64,000 bases of DNA from Pseudoflavonifractor sp902362925 (GCA_902362925.1 CABIYL010000019.1); one strand, 5' to 3'; positions 21,061 through 31,052 are shown, counted from the first letter of the stretch. Notes: generated from the sequence alone by a model not told the origin. Numbers and translations are program-made.

Positions 21061-21753
21061 ATGGCGATTCTGGTTACCAAGGATTTGTGTAAGACATACG
21101 GCAGCGGAGACAATGCCGTCCATGCGCTGAATCACGTCTCGCTGACGGTGGAGGAGGGGGAATTTGTCTCCATTGTCGGAACCTCCGGCAGCGGAAAGTC
21201 CACTCTTTTGAATCTGGTGGGCGGGCTGGACAAGCCCACCTCGGGGGAAGTGTGGGTGAGGGGCCACGACCTGGGGAAACTCAATGACGAGCAGCTCACC
21301 ATCTTCCGCCGTCGAAACATCGGATTTGTCTTTCAGAACTTCAATCTCATCCCCATGCTCAACGTGTATGAGAACATCACCTTCACCTTGGAGGCGGACG
21401 GCCTGCGGCCTGATAAGGAGTTTTTGGACGGGATTATCCACGCCCTGGGGTTGGAGGAGAAGCGCCATGCCATGCCAGACCAGCTCTCCGGCGGACAGCG
21501 GCAGCGGGTGGCCATCGCCCGTGCCCTGGCCACCAAGCCGGCCCTGATTCTGGCCGACGAGCCCACCGGAAATCTGGACAGCAAAACCGGGCTGGAGGTG
21601 GCCCTGCAGCTCCAGAACTCGGTGCGGAAGTTTGGGCAGACCCTCATCATGATCACCCATAACGAGGAACTGGCCCAGCTGGCCGACCGCATCCTCCACA
21701 TTGAGGACGGACGCATCCTGGGGAAGGAGGGGGACCATGTTCCGCGTTCATAA
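21061..21753 (+). CDS. ABC transporter ATP-binding protein (LolD/MacB-like)
   Basis: A 230-residue ATPase that powers an FtsX-type permease. Walker A GTSGSGKSTLLNLVGG (about 40-55), signature LSGGQRQRVAIARAL and Walker B LILADEPTGNLDSKTG are all complete, and the family-typical FVFQNFNLIPMLNVYENI is present. ATG 21061 is chosen because the upstream ATG at 21046 overlaps the GGGAGGG ribosome binding site. It overlaps the start of the permease gene and heads a four-gene unit with an OmpR-type regulator and kinase, as in peptide-antibiotic sensing and resistance systems. Confidence 0.9.
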   Translation: MAILVTKDLCKTYGSGDNAVHALNHVSLTVEEGEFVSIVGTSGSGKSTLLNLVGGLDKPTSGEVWVRGHDLGKLNDEQLTIFRRRNIGFVFQNFNLIPMLNVYENITFTLEADGLRPDKEFLDGIIHALGLEEKRHAMPDQLSGGQRQRVAIARALATKPALILADEPTGNLDSKTGLEVALQLQNSVRKFGQTLIMITHNEELAQLADRILHIEDGRILGKEGDHVPRS

Positions 21754-24226
21754 CCGCCGTCTCTTTTGGCGCCTGGCCGGACGAAGCATCAGGGCCAACC
21801 TGAGCCGACACCTGCTCACAGCCCTGGCCGTCTTTCTCTCCACCGTGATGCTGTTTTCCATCTTTACCATCGGCGTCAACTACTTCCGCAATTTACAGAC
21901 CATGATGGACCGGCTGGACGGGGTGACCGACGCCATCCTGTACGCCCCGACCCAGAAGCAGTATGAGCAGGTTCAAGCCACTCCCGGGGTGGAGACGGCA
22001 GGCATCCGGATGTCGCTGGGCAGTGAGACGATTCCGGGTGCGCTTGGCTTCGAGATTCCCTTACAGCACTGGTACTACGACGAGGAGGCCTGGGAATACC
22101 AAATCCTCCCCATGCTCTCCGACGTGGTGGGAACCTACCCTCAGGATACGCTGGAGGTCATGATGTCCATTGATACCCTCAAACGGCTGGGCATTGAGAA
22201 GCCGGAAGTGGGCATGACCATCCACCTGACCCGAGATTACCAACTAACCGGCTGGTTTACCGATTACACATCGGAGGACCGGGTGCTTCGTTCGGAGTCT
22301 GGGGCTCGGGAGTTTTATTCGGACTTCTGGGGCTGGGAAAGCTGCCAGCTGGGGGTATGCTGGTCTGAGGAAGGGACCTGGGAGACCTTGCAGCAGATTC
22401 CTCTTACAGAAGCGCAGCGCTGGGTTTCCACGCCCCAGCGCTCTGTCGTCTCTCAGAAACAGATCCTTGGCCTGCTGGGATTTACAGCGCTGCTCATTCT
22501 GGTGGGCAGCTGCCTGTTTGTCAGCAACATTCTGTCTCTCTCCGTCCAGCATGACATCCGCTTTTACGGCATGCTGAAGACCCTGGGAACCACACCCAGG
22601 CAGCTGCGCACCCTGGTGCGGGCAAAGGCCATACTGGCAGCCCTGGCCGGTCTGGTACCCGGTATGTTGGCGGCGATGCTGCTGTGCCTGGAGGTGGTAC
22701 CCCGGGCACTGGAGACATTGACCAACGACAATATGTCCGCCATGCCCCGGACCGTGACCTTTTACCCAGTCATCTTTTTGGGAACCATTCTGTTTGTGGC
22801 GCTGACGGTGGCTCTGAGCAGCTGGAAACCGGCTCGGCTGGCGGGAAAAATCTCCCCCATGCAGGCTCTGTCCTACACCGGGCTGCCAGGGGGACGCCGC
22901 GGGAAAGCGGGGCGGCGGACCGGGCTGCGCTCCATGGCCCTGCACAACGTGTTCCGGCAGAAAAAGCAGGCTGTCCGGGTCTTTGCCTCCCTCACCCTGG
23001 GGGCGGTACTCATTCTGGCGGTGAACAGCGTGTTCCACCTGGATATGCCGGAGTATGATACAAACGGCTATGACATTACCATATATAGCAGGGGGAATCC
23101 CATCTCAGTGGAAGACGGAGATTCCACTTTTACGCAGGACATGAACCACTCCGCCATGGAGGCCATTACCCAACTGGACGGAATCCAGGAGATGGAGATT
23201 ACCCGGGTGTCCGAGCTGTATATGCAGAGTGACCCGACGGTCCTTTGGCCCTATGCCAAGGAGTTTGCCCGGTGGACAAGTAAAGACGACCCGACCGCTG
23301 TGGAAGAGAAAATGGAGGCATATCAGGCCAGCGCGGGCCAATTTGAAGGCACAGAGGCGGTGACGCTGGAGCTTTCTGTTCTGGAGGAGTATAATCAAAC
23401 TGCAGAGCACCCGGTGGATTTGGATGCCTTTGCCGCTGGGGACATTCTGCTGGTCAGCGATTGCGCCGGAGAAGTGGAACCGCCGGAGGATTTTTCGGTC
23501 ATGATTGGTCAGACCCTGTCCATCCGCGGTCGGGACGGACAGGTGCAGTCGTTTACCATCGGCGGCGTGGAGCGGGGAGACATTTACCTGGAAATTTCTC
23601 CGGGCGGTACCGGCCGTGTGCCGGGGGTGCTGGTCAGCCAGGCCGGCATGGATCGGATCAATCCGGATGCAGATATCCAGTATATCTGCATCAATGCCAA
23701 GGAGGGCCAGTTGATGGCTTTGGACCAGGCTATTCAGGAGATTCTGGCTGTGGCCCCCGGTCACGTGGAGTATGTCAGCGCCGCCCAGGCCCAGGCCGAC
23801 TACGCCCACAACCAGCAGACCGTGGCTCTGGTGGGCAACGGCGTGTGCATCCTGATGGTGCTGATGGGGCTTATGAACTATGTGAATGTGATGGCCACCT
23901 CGGTGCAGACCCGCCGACGGGAGCTGGCCATGATGGAGAGCCTGGGCATGACCCGCCGGCAGCTGCGGGCCATGGTCATGTGGGAGGGGGGCATCTACGC
24001 GGTTTTGTCCTCTGTCCTGTTCCTGGCGGGCTGCGGCATCCTATGGGCCGCCTTTTCCGATACCCATATTGATGCAGGGGTGCTGGCTTTTTCCTTTGTG
24101 TGGCCGCCCAGGCTGGTGGTGGGGCTGGTACTGGCCCTGCTGGTGCTGTGTCCCTGCATTTCCGCCCTAGCCTACCGGGTATCGTCCCGGGAGCCGGTGA
24201 TTCAGCGCCTGCGGGAAACCGGCTGA
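21737..24226 (+). CDS. FtsX-family ABC transporter permease
   Basis: An 829-residue permease. One membrane span near the N-terminus (LTALAVFLSTVMLFSIFTIG) is followed by an extracellular region, three spans of a first FtsX domain (about residues 250-390, from LLGFTALLILVGSCLFVSNI), a second extracellular region of about 280 residues, and a second FtsX domain at the C-terminus (VALVGNGVCILMVLMGLMNY onwards). ATG 21737 follows AAGGAGG and overlaps the ATPase gene. It probably works as a mechanotransmission-type or lipid/peptide transporter; the substrate is unknown. Confidence 0.88.
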   Translation: MFRVHNRRLFWRLAGRSIRANLSRHLLTALAVFLSTVMLFSIFTIGVNYFRNLQTMMDRLDGVTDAILYAPTQKQYEQVQATPGVETAGIRMSLGSETIPGALGFEIPLQHWYYDEEAWEYQILPMLSDVVGTYPQDTLEVMMSIDTLKRLGIEKPEVGMTIHLTRDYQLTGWFTDYTSEDRVLRSESGAREFYSDFWGWESCQLGVCWSEEGTWETLQQIPLTEAQRWVSTPQRSVVSQKQILGLLGFTALLILVGSCLFVSNILSLSVQHDIRFYGMLKTLGTTPRQLRTLVRAKAILAALAGLVPGMLAAMLLCLEVVPRALETLTNDNMSAMPRTVTFYPVIFLGTILFVALTVALSSWKPARLAGKISPMQALSYTGLPGGRRGKAGRRTGLRSMALHNVFRQKKQAVRVFASLTLGAVLILAVNSVFHLDMPEYDTNGYDITIYSRGNPISVEDGDSTFTQDMNHSAMEAITQLDGIQEMEITRVSELYMQSDPTVLWPYAKEFARWTSKDDPTAVEEKMEAYQASAGQFEGTEAVTLELSVLEEYNQTAEHPVDLDAFAAGDILLVSDCAGEVEPPEDFSVMIGQTLSIRGRDGQVQSFTIGGVERGDIYLEISPGGTGRVPGVLVSQAGMDRINPDADIQYICINAKEGQLMALDQAIQEILAVAPGHVEYVSAAQAQADYAHNQQTVALVGNGVCILMVLMGLMNYVNVMATSVQTRRRELAMMESLGMTRRQLRAMVMWEGGIYAVLSSVLFLAGCGILWAAFSDTHIDAGVLAFSFVWPPRLVVGLVLALLVLCPCISALAYRVSSREPVIQRLRETG

Positions 24227-24247
24227 CCTGTTTTTTAGGAGGTGCCT

Positions 24248-24925
24248 ATGGCCCAGCTTTTGTTGGTAGAGGATGATGTTCTGTTGGGGGAGGGGGTGAA
24301 GTCCGCCCTGGAGCAGGACGGCCACGCCGTGGCGCTAGTCCACAGCGTCGCCCAGGCCCAGAAGCTTTGGCAGGCCGTCCGTTTTGACCTGTGTCTGCTG
24401 GACATCCGCCTGCCCGACGGCAGCGGACTGGACCTGTGCGCTGAATTCCGGCAGACACGGGATACTCCCATCATCTTTCTCACCGCCAACGATGCCGACG
24501 AGGACGTGATCCGGGGGTTCCAGATGGGCGGCGACGACTATGTGACCAAGCCCTTTGCTCCGGAGGTGCTGCGCCAGCGGGTGCTGGCTGTGCTGCGTCG
24601 GACCAGAGGAACCGCGCAGATTGTCCGCGACCAGGAGCTGGAGATTGACCTGGAACGGCAGACCGTAAGGCGGCAGGGGGAGAGCATCCGTCTCACCGCC
24701 ACTGAGTGGAAGCTGCTGGAGCGGCTGGTCCGCAGCCGTGGCCGGGTACTCACACGGAATATGTTATTGGAGCAAATTTGGGATGCGGAGGGCAGCTTTG
24801 TGGATGAAAACACCCTCAGCGTCCATATTCGCCGTCTGCGGCAGAAGCTGGAGCCGGACCCCCGCAATCCCCGTTATATCGTCACGGTGTTCGGCTTGGG
24901 TTATACCTTTGGAGAGATGCTATGA
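24248..24925 (+). CDS. OmpR/PhoB-family response regulator
   Basis: A 225-residue regulator with a receiver domain (LLLVEDDVLLGEGVKSALEQ; phospho-acceptor Asp in LCLLDIRLPDGSG about residue 51; conserved Lys in VTKPFAPEVL) and a winged-helix output domain (RLTATEWKLLERLV to LSVHIRRLRQKLE). ATG 24248 has TTAGGAGGT upstream and is preferred to GTG 24242. Its stop overlaps the kinase start (ATGA). It likely controls the upstream ABC genes in response to the kinase. Confidence 0.92.
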   Translation: MAQLLLVEDDVLLGEGVKSALEQDGHAVALVHSVAQAQKLWQAVRFDLCLLDIRLPDGSGLDLCAEFRQTRDTPIIFLTANDADEDVIRGFQMGGDDYVTKPFAPEVLRQRVLAVLRRTRGTAQIVRDQELEIDLERQTVRRQGESIRLTATEWKLLERLVRSRGRVLTRNMLLEQIWDAEGSFVDENTLSVHIRRLRQKLEPDPRNPRYIVTVFGLGYTFGEML

Positions 24926-25938
24926 GACGATACCAACTGCGGGCGGCGCTCCTGTGGGCCATCCTGGCCCTCAGCGGGCTGGGACTGCTGAGGGCCGCAT
25001 TTTCTTTGAAATCAAATTTGATGCCCTGGGCGGTCGCCCTGTTCTTAACGGTTTGTTTGGCCGTACAGGTCCTGCTCTACCGCACCGCCGGGGCTTATAT
25101 GCGGGAACTGGTGTGTCAGCTCTCTGCTCTTATCGACCAACTGACCCAGCTGCGGGAGGACTCTGTTTTCCCGCCCCTGGAGGACACCATTCTCTCCCGG
25201 CTCCAGCAGCAGGTGGAGCGGCTGGCCTCCATCTGGGCGGGGCTGAACCGGCAGGCAAAGCGGGACCGGGATGAGATCCAGAGCCTGGTGTCCGACCTGA
25301 GCCATCAGCCGAAAACCCCGGTGGCAACCCTGCAGATTTACGGCTCCCTTCTGTCCCAGCCTGAGCTGTCCCCGGAGCAGCGGCAGGAGTATGGAAGCCG
25401 GATGCAGCTTGCCCTGGAGCGGCTGGACTTTTTGCTGGACAGCATAGTCAAGCTCTCCCGGCTGGAGTCCGGGAGCATCCGCCTTCAGCCGCAGGTCAGC
25501 GACGTGGAGGAGCTGGTGCTCAATGCGGCTCTTCAGGTGCGCAAGGCGGCAGAGGAGAAGAAAATCCAAGTCTCGATCCAGCCGCCGCCGGCTCCCATTG
25601 TGGTGAGCTGCGACCCCAAATGGACGGAGGAGGCCATCTTCAACATCCTGGACAATGCCGTCAAGTATACCCCGCAAGGGGGATGGGTGGCCCTTACACT
25701 GGAGGCATACGAGACCTGCTGCCGCATCAATATTTCCGATACCGGCTGCGGAATCCCGCCTGAGGAAATCCCAAAGATATTTCAGCGCTTTTACCGCGGC
25801 AGGGGAGTACAGGCGGTGGACGGAGTTGGCCTGGGACTTCCATTGGCCCGGAAAATCGTCCAGGAACAGGGTGGTTGGATAAAAACCAAATCCAGCGGCG
25901 AAGGGAGTACATTCTCTCTGTTTCTGCGGAGAGTTTAA
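24922..25938 (+). CDS. Sensor histidine kinase
   Basis: A 338-residue kinase with two closely spaced membrane spans (about 8-24 and 35-53) and almost no extracellular loop, as in intramembrane-sensing kinases that rely on an ABC transporter for the signal. The H-box is SDLSHQPKTPVATL (His about 128), with Pro where Leu is usual. The ATPase domain has FNILDNAVKYT, DTGCGIPPEEI and GVGLGLPLARKI. It is translationally coupled to the response regulator. The arrangement with an FtsX permease is like BceRS-BceAB systems. Confidence 0.9.
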   Translation: MRRYQLRAALLWAILALSGLGLLRAAFSLKSNLMPWAVALFLTVCLAVQVLLYRTAGAYMRELVCQLSALIDQLTQLREDSVFPPLEDTILSRLQQQVERLASIWAGLNRQAKRDRDEIQSLVSDLSHQPKTPVATLQIYGSLLSQPELSPEQRQEYGSRMQLALERLDFLLDSIVKLSRLESGSIRLQPQVSDVEELVLNAALQVRKAAEEKKIQVSIQPPPAPIVVSCDPKWTEEAIFNILDNAVKYTPQGGWVALTLEAYETCCRINISDTGCGIPPEEIPKIFQRFYRGRGVQAVDGVGLGLPLARKIVQEQGGWIKTKSSGEGSTFSLFLRRV

Positions 25939-25961
25939 TGGCCTCCGGCATAACCGACAAA

Positions 25962-25992
25962 AAAGGAGCTGCCTCCTGTGGGAAGCAGCTCC
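25962..25992 (-). terminator. Intrinsic terminator of the SLH-domain gene
   Basis: Minus strand GGAGCTGC, a 12-base loop, GCAGCTCC, then TTTTTT. It lies 11 bases beyond the stop of the alternative-frame C-terminus at 26003, supporting that longer product. Confidence 0.8.
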
Positions 25993-26002
25993 TGCTATTT
26001 TG

Positions 26003-27620
26003 TTATCCGGCGTATCGAATCGCGATGTCCATGGTCTCAGTAAGGCCGGTTTCCAAGCTGGTGATATATACCGTAACAACCGTATTCTCAGCAGCGGAGT
26101 TCATAACGTAGAAACCCAGCGTGAGGTAGTCACCGACTGCAAGGTAACGAGTGTCCGTTTCCGATGTGGAAAGAGTAATACTTCGTGATACATTCGGGCT
26201 TTACATACCCTTGGGCAGTGATGTCGCTTTTGGCGATGTTTGCATCGGCATCAGGATAAACGTAGATGTTGCCGATAACATCAAGGCCATTGCTCGTATA
26301 GTGAGCAGAATCCTTGCTGGTAAATTTGGTGCCTTTGTCGGTATACCAAACCTGTGCCAGGCGGTAATACTCCGGGCTGGGAGACACGTAGTAGACCGGC
26401 TCGTTATCGGTATCCAGACGGAAATTAGCGGTTTCGCCTTCGGCAGGGCGCCTCTCAAAGACCCTGACCTGTACGGAAAAAATCATTTCGCTATCAACAT
26501 CGGTGCTGTTGTCATAGACCACAGCAGCACCGCCGGATTTCTTGGCGGTGATGTTGGCGCGGTGATCATCGATAGTAGTGACAGCCGCAATATCGCTCTG
26601 GAAAGATTTCCACTTTCCAATTTTAACAAAGCCGCAGTCCTCAGAGTTCAGCGAAAATGTATCACCGGGAAACAAATTGATTTCCAGAGTGGTGCTGCGC
26701 ACAGTCATCTTGGGGTTGAATGTGGTAGTCATCACGCCGATAATGCCGTTGCCCAGGTCCACATAGACCTGCTGCTCTACCACGTCATCTCCGACAGCCA
26801 TCTCCGTGCCGGCCGGAATTAACCCTTTGGAACTTTTGCCAGGGCGGACCTGAGTATCATTGACGCCGGGAGCAATTGTTTTGAACGCCTCCTTGACGGA
26901 AATGGGATCATCCTTCACGACAATGCCGCCGGGGAGGGTGATCTCCGATCCACTCTGGCCGCTGGAGGAGCTGTCAGAAGAGGTGTCTCCGTTCAGCTTC
27001 TGGTCCATGCGCATAAAAACAGTTGCGGCCTCTGCCCGGGTCAGCTCCTTGTTGGGGTTAAAATTGCCTGCAGAGTCGCCCGCCATCAGGCCAATAGCCT
27101 GCATATACTTGACGCCTTCCAGCGCCCAGGAAGGGATTGCCGCAATATCGTTGAATGCCGCAGAATTTCCATCCTCTTCGAGGTCTGCGTTGATGCTGTG
27201 GAGGTAGTTGGAGAGGATAACCGCGATTTGAGCACGTGTCACAACAGAATTGGGGCTGAAGGTATTCGCGCCGGTGCCGGAAACATACCCCTGCTCATAG
27301 GCCCAGTCAATGGCGTCCACATACCAGTCAGAGGGCTGCACATCGCTGAAGCTGGCGTACTTGGCCGAGGATACGTCCGCCTTCGCCACGTTGCTTAAAA
27401 CCACCACAATCATGCCGCGGGTCATAGGCGTTGAGGGCGAGAAGGTGTCGGCACCGGTGCCGGAAAACATTCCGTGGCTCACGGCGTAGTCCACGGCCTG
27501 GGAGTACCAGGCGTCATCCGGCACGTCGGTAAATGCTGCGGCGTGAGCGGCTGTACTGACTGCGGCAATATTGACCGTTATGGCTCCCGCCAGCAAAAGA
27601 CAGGCAATCTTTCTTTTCAT
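26003..27620 (-). CDS. Secreted SLH-domain protein, frameshifted near its 3' end
   Basis: A signal peptide (MKRKIACLLLAGAITVNIAA to AHAA) is followed by three SLH domains (about residues 28-75, 90-140 and 152-205; motifs FTDVPDDAWYSQAVDYAV and TRAQIAVILSNY) that anchor proteins to secondary cell-wall polymer, then a Ser-rich linker and a C-terminal domain of about 290 residues of unknown function. The first frame stops at 26130 with an atypical tail (FHIGNGHSLPCSR). The +1 frame over the same DNA continues as TLSTSETDTRYLAVGDYLTL to a stop at 26003 right before the terminator. A one-base change near 26180-26187 explains this; it is either a sequencing error or a real mutation. Confidence 0.85.
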
Positions 27621-27732
27621 GGATCCTCTCTCCTTGCTTGAAGATGTTTTTGAGGGCCAACCCTCGGGATAACGCAGCAACGATATATGGAAGGTTACAA
27701 GCTGCAGAAACGTTTTCCCTTACTGAACATAT

Positions 27733-27762
27733 ATCTTACCATACCGGAGATTTGTATGTAAA
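27733..27762 (-). promoter_or_regulatory. Possible promoter of the SLH-domain gene
   Basis: Minus strand TTTACA (27762-27757), 18 bases, TAAGAT (27738-27733). It would give a leader of about 105 bases. The rest of 27621-27957 shows no supported gene. Confidence 0.4.
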
Positions 27763-27957
27763 CGCCTTTCGTGGGAACTTCTGTTTTCGAGTGATTTTTG
27801 CAAGGAGTCGGCATCTGCTTCACAACGGCTTTTACCTGGGGTTTATTCAAACACAAAAACGGCTTCCGGCACCGCACAACAGCACAATTTGAAATGACGG
27901 TATAATTGCCATGAAAAGTGTCGGAGCCATTGCGGCTGCTAAATTTCTAAATTTATA

Positions 27958-28818
27958 TCATCTGCCACAATAGTATAAATACACATCCTCCATATTGGGC
28001 GCTGTTGGTATCGCATCGGGATGCGGCTTACGTTCAGAGAGTACACGGATTACGCTTCTGCCATCAGCGTGCATGACATTACTGCAGGCATATTTTTCTG
28101 TCAGTGCCGTTTCTTCCAGGGCGGGGACGGAAACCATCCAAACATGGCCGTTGATCTGCTCCAACAACTCAAAAGGCTTTTTTACCGCAAGGACATTCCC
28201 ATTCTGGAGCAAAATCACCTCGTTTGCAATCGCTTCCAGGTCAGATACAATGTGAGTAGATAATAGAACGATTTTCTGCTGGGATAAGGAGCTGATAATC
28301 CCACGAAACCGTATTCTTTCTTCGGGGTCAAGCCCAGCTGTCGGTTCATCCAGTATCAAAATCTCAGGATCACCGAGGAGAGCCTGGGCAATTCCTACAC
28401 GCTGGCGCTGTCCTCCGGAAAATCCCTTCAATTTTTTCCCGCCCTTATCTTCGAGACCAACCATACGCAGAAGTTTATCCGTCTGCTGTTTTGCCTCGAA
28501 CTTGGACAAGCCTTTTAGCCTGGCAATATAAAGCAAAAACTGCTCTGCGGTGAAGTTGGGATACACGCCAAAATCCTGTGGGAGATAGCCGAGTTTCCTG
28601 CGGAACGCAGCCCCCATCACTGCGATGTCCTGTCCGTCCAGCAATACGCGTCCGGTGGAGGGGGCAAGCAGATCTGTCATGATCCGCATCAGAGTTGTTT
28701 TGCCTGCACCATTTGGCCCAAGCAAACCGTAGATCCCATGCTCGAATGTCAAATTGATATGTTCTAAAGCAGTTGTATCGCCATAGAGCTTACTGATATT
28801 TTCCAACACAAGCCTCAT
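27958..28818 (-). CDS. ABC transporter ATP-binding protein (ECF operon)
   Basis: A 286-residue ABC-2 type ATPase. Walker A GLLGPNGAGKTTLMRIM (about 32-48), signature GFSGGQRQRVGIAQALLG, Walker B ILILDEPTAGLDPEER and switch LLSTHIVSDLE are intact. ATG 28818 overlaps the stop of the preceding permease by four bases. It is the last gene of a five-gene minus-strand operon led by an ECF sigma factor, an organisation like the sigY-yxl operon of Bacillus subtilis. Substrate unknown; a role in defence against a toxic peptide or envelope stress is possible. Confidence 0.9.
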   Translation of the reverse strand: MRLVLENISKLYGDTTALEHINLTFEHGIYGLLGPNGAGKTTLMRIMTDLLAPSTGRVLLDGQDIAVMGAAFRRKLGYLPQDFGVYPNFTAEQFLLYIARLKGLSKFEAKQQTDKLLRMVGLEDKGGKKLKGFSGGQRQRVGIAQALLGDPEILILDEPTAGLDPEERIRFRGIISSLSQQKIVLLSTHIVSDLEAIANEVILLQNGNVLAVKKPFELLEQINGHVWMVSVPALEETALTEKYACSNVMHADGRSVIRVLSERKPHPDAIPTAPNMEDVYLYYCGR

Positions 28819-29534
28819 AACTCCTTGCGCTCCTTCCTCTTGATTATGGCAGTCACCAGCACTCCACACAACAAGAGCGCATACCAAATAGCCCAAAACA
28901 TTGGGGCAGAGTAAATAAAACGTCCACGCATCATCTCGGTAAAAAATCCGTAGCGGAAAAACCAAAACAGTTCAAAGGGCTTAACGGCACCGGCATTGAC
29001 AAAATAGCTGATTGCAAAGGGAACGCCGCAGATGCACATCGCCACCGGTTGACTTTTGAATATATCACATACACAGGCCGCGAGAATAAAAAATCCGATT
29101 GAACCAATCAGCACTGCCGATTGAGGTCTGATAAACATATATAGCCAGTCTTGGGGACGAGGTAATTCACGTCCCAAAAGTACAGATACAGTAAAGTTGC
29201 CGAGTACCAATAAAGCGATACCAAGAACTACTGAAATGCTTCCAGCGGCTAAACGGTTGCGAAAAAGACGTATCCTGCCATAAACAGCGCTGGATATGGT
29301 GGGCCAGGTTCCGGTTTCCCGATCCACCGAAAATAAATGGATCAAAACAAGAACAACCAGAAAGCCCACCGTTACCGAGCCAACTTTGCTCCAAAAATCT
29401 GCGGACAACGCCCAAAAGTCTTTGCTGCGGTACAGACGGTCAAAATAAGCCAGGACTGTGCGGACGGAGAGTCCAGCGGCCAGGACAATCCAGTACAGAG
29501 GATTTTTGAAATAGCGAAATAGCTCTGTTCTCAT
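28815..29534 (-). CDS. ABC-2 type transporter permease (ECF operon, second permease)
   Basis: A 239-residue protein with six predicted spans, starting MRTELFRYFKNPLYWIVLAA (ATG 29534). The pattern, with a cytoplasmic N-terminal amphipathic stretch followed by pairs of spans, is that of ABC-2 permeases. It overlaps both neighbours by four bases (ATGA), so it is translated in step with them. Confidence 0.75.
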   Translation of the reverse strand: MRTELFRYFKNPLYWIVLAAGLSVRTVLAYFDRLYRSKDFWALSADFWSKVGSVTVGFLVVLVLIHLFSVDRETGTWPTISSAVYGRIRLFRNRLAAGSISVVLGIALLVLGNFTVSVLLGRELPRPQDWLYMFIRPQSAVLIGSIGFFILAACVCDIFKSQPVAMCICGVPFAISYFVNAGAVKPFELFWFFRYGFFTEMMRGRFIYSAPMFWAIWYALLLCGVLVTAIIKRKERKEL

Positions 29535-30373
29535 TTTCTTGCCTTGCGCCTCCAGACCCACCACAGGCCAGAGAACTCCAGAAGAATCAAGATGACAACA
29601 AGCAGGACCGGTTTCCATACATCTGACCAATCACCCATCCCGCCATACCGACTCCACGAATAGCTGGCTTGCAGCAGGTAACCTCCAAAACCGAAGCGAT
29701 AGAAAAAACCCATTACACAGTTCGCTAAGCCGGAAAACATATATCCGACATATTCATACAGCATACATAGCAGGTAGCTCGCCCCACACAGAAAGATTGT
29801 GAGGGCTGTCCGCCTTGTGAGAGCTGCCAAAAGCAGAACAAATCCCGCAAAATAGAGCGCGCCTAAAAACAGGAACAGATATTGCAGAATACAGTATGCC
29901 AGATTGGACATTTGCGGCAGAGCTTCTTCGGAAAAGTAGACACATGATTCTATGGGCTGCAGGGCTCCCTTGAATCCAAAATGGCCACAGTTGATCAGCA
30001 GACTTGACGCACCGATGACAAATACTACAGCGGCGCAGTACAGGATCACAAACAATACCTTTGAACTCCACGTAACGCGGTTTCCCTCTGCTGATGTCTT
30101 AATCAGGCAGTCAGTCCGATACTCCCGTTCACAACAGATTAATCGCGGCAGACCAACCGCCAGCAAAAAAGCGGTTAAAGTCCCGCCATAGGCTCGGATA
30201 TCTTGCTGCACTCTGAACCAGTTTTGCCGCGCTGGCAGGGTTCTGATGAGGCTGATATCCTCCGGGAACTCTTGATAAAGTGCGAATATCAAAAAAAGAA
30301 CCCCAAGGAGGCAGCCAACCCACGCCTCACGAAACGATCTGTATTTTTTTGCTTCACTAAATACGGACCACAT
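29531..30373 (-). CDS. ABC-2 type transporter permease (ECF operon, first permease)
   Basis: A 280-residue membrane protein starting MWSVFSEAKKYRSFREAWVG at ATG 30373, behind AAGGGGGA. It has about six to seven spans (for example VLFVILYCAAVVFVIGASSL) and ends LLEFSGLWWVWRRKARK. Together with the next permease and the ATPase it would form an ABC-2 exporter. The start lies 17 bases inside the end of the preceding membrane-protein gene. Confidence 0.72.
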   Translation of the reverse strand: MWSVFSEAKKYRSFREAWVGCLLGVLFLIFALYQEFPEDISLIRTLPARQNWFRVQQDIRAYGGTLTAFLLAVGLPRLICCEREYRTDCLIKTSAEGNRVTWSSKVLFVILYCAAVVFVIGASSLLINCGHFGFKGALQPIESCVYFSEEALPQMSNLAYCILQYLFLFLGALYFAGFVLLLAALTRRTALTIFLCGASYLLCMLYEYVGYMFSGLANCVMGFFYRFGFGGYLLQASYSWSRYGGMGDWSDVWKPVLLVVILILLEFSGLWWVWRRKARK

Positions 30374-31052
30374 AGAAAGTCCCCCTTGCTCTAATTGTGT
30401 GAGAGCAGACGCTGTACAAGAACAATCCAAGGATTGCAAGCCCTGCATAAACTGCGGTTGAGCAAAACTGAAGCAGCTGATGAACTGGCAGTGCAGTGAT
30501 TAAAAAACAAAAGGCCACCCAAAAGACAATTGCTATTACGGACAGGCCCTCTTGGTTACGGATGATGCTGGCAAGGAAAAGAAGTAGTGTACACAGATAT
30601 ATACTTGGGACCGCCCCGCAGAGAGCTAATCGTAAGAGGCTTTCACCACAAGAAAAATGTAACGTCACAGAGAGAAAAACCAAAGTTGTAAACATATAGC
30701 ATGAAATAATAGTAGAACGTGCAATTAACATTTCAGCATAGGAATATTGAAAGGTCTCCTCCAATTCACGCATTTTATCATTACAGGTAAGCACATAGCA
30801 ATGAAACAGCAAGAGCATGGGCATAGGCGCGGTACAAAAGATGGATAGCATAGGCATAGACAGGATTTTGACGCTTACGGCGCCAAATATAAGTACACCA
30901 ATGAAAAGTCCTGTCAGAAGGAAACCGTTTATTTCACTTGCGGCAATCCGCAGCAATGCAAACATAGATGTTTGCCTGTTCTTCGGCTCCGGCATGGATG
31001 CCTGCAATAGCTGAATTGTGCGGCAAATTTCTTTTTCCATTCGTTCGTTCAT
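30357..31052 (-). CDS. Membrane protein following ECF sigma factor, possible anti-sigma factor
   Basis: A 231-residue protein with a short cytoplasmic N-terminus (MNERMEKEICRTIQLLQASM) and six predicted spans (for example GFLLTGLFIGVLIFGAVSVK). It overlaps the sigma gene by four bases. Genes placed directly after an ECF sigma gene are often anti-sigma factors, and a short soluble N-terminus plus membrane domain fits, but no zinc anti-sigma motif (HxxxCxxC) is visible. It could instead be a third transporter subunit. Confidence 0.6.
   Translation of the reverse strand: MNERMEKEICRTIQLLQASMPEPKNRQTSMFALLRIAASEINGFLLTGLFIGVLIFGAVSVKILSMPMLSIFCTAPMPMLLLFHCYVLTCNDKMRELEETFQYSYAEMLIARSTIISCYMFTTLVFLSVTLHFSCGESLLRLALCGAVPSIYLCTLLLFLASIIRNQEGLSVIAIVFWVAFCFLITALPVHQLLQFCSTAVYAGLAILGLFLYSVCSHTIRARGTFYVVRI

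Noticed and set aside
27638..27892. Plus-strand 84-residue frame upstream of the SLH gene
   Set aside because: No ribosome binding site or protein-like pattern, and it overlaps the likely promoter of the SLH gene.
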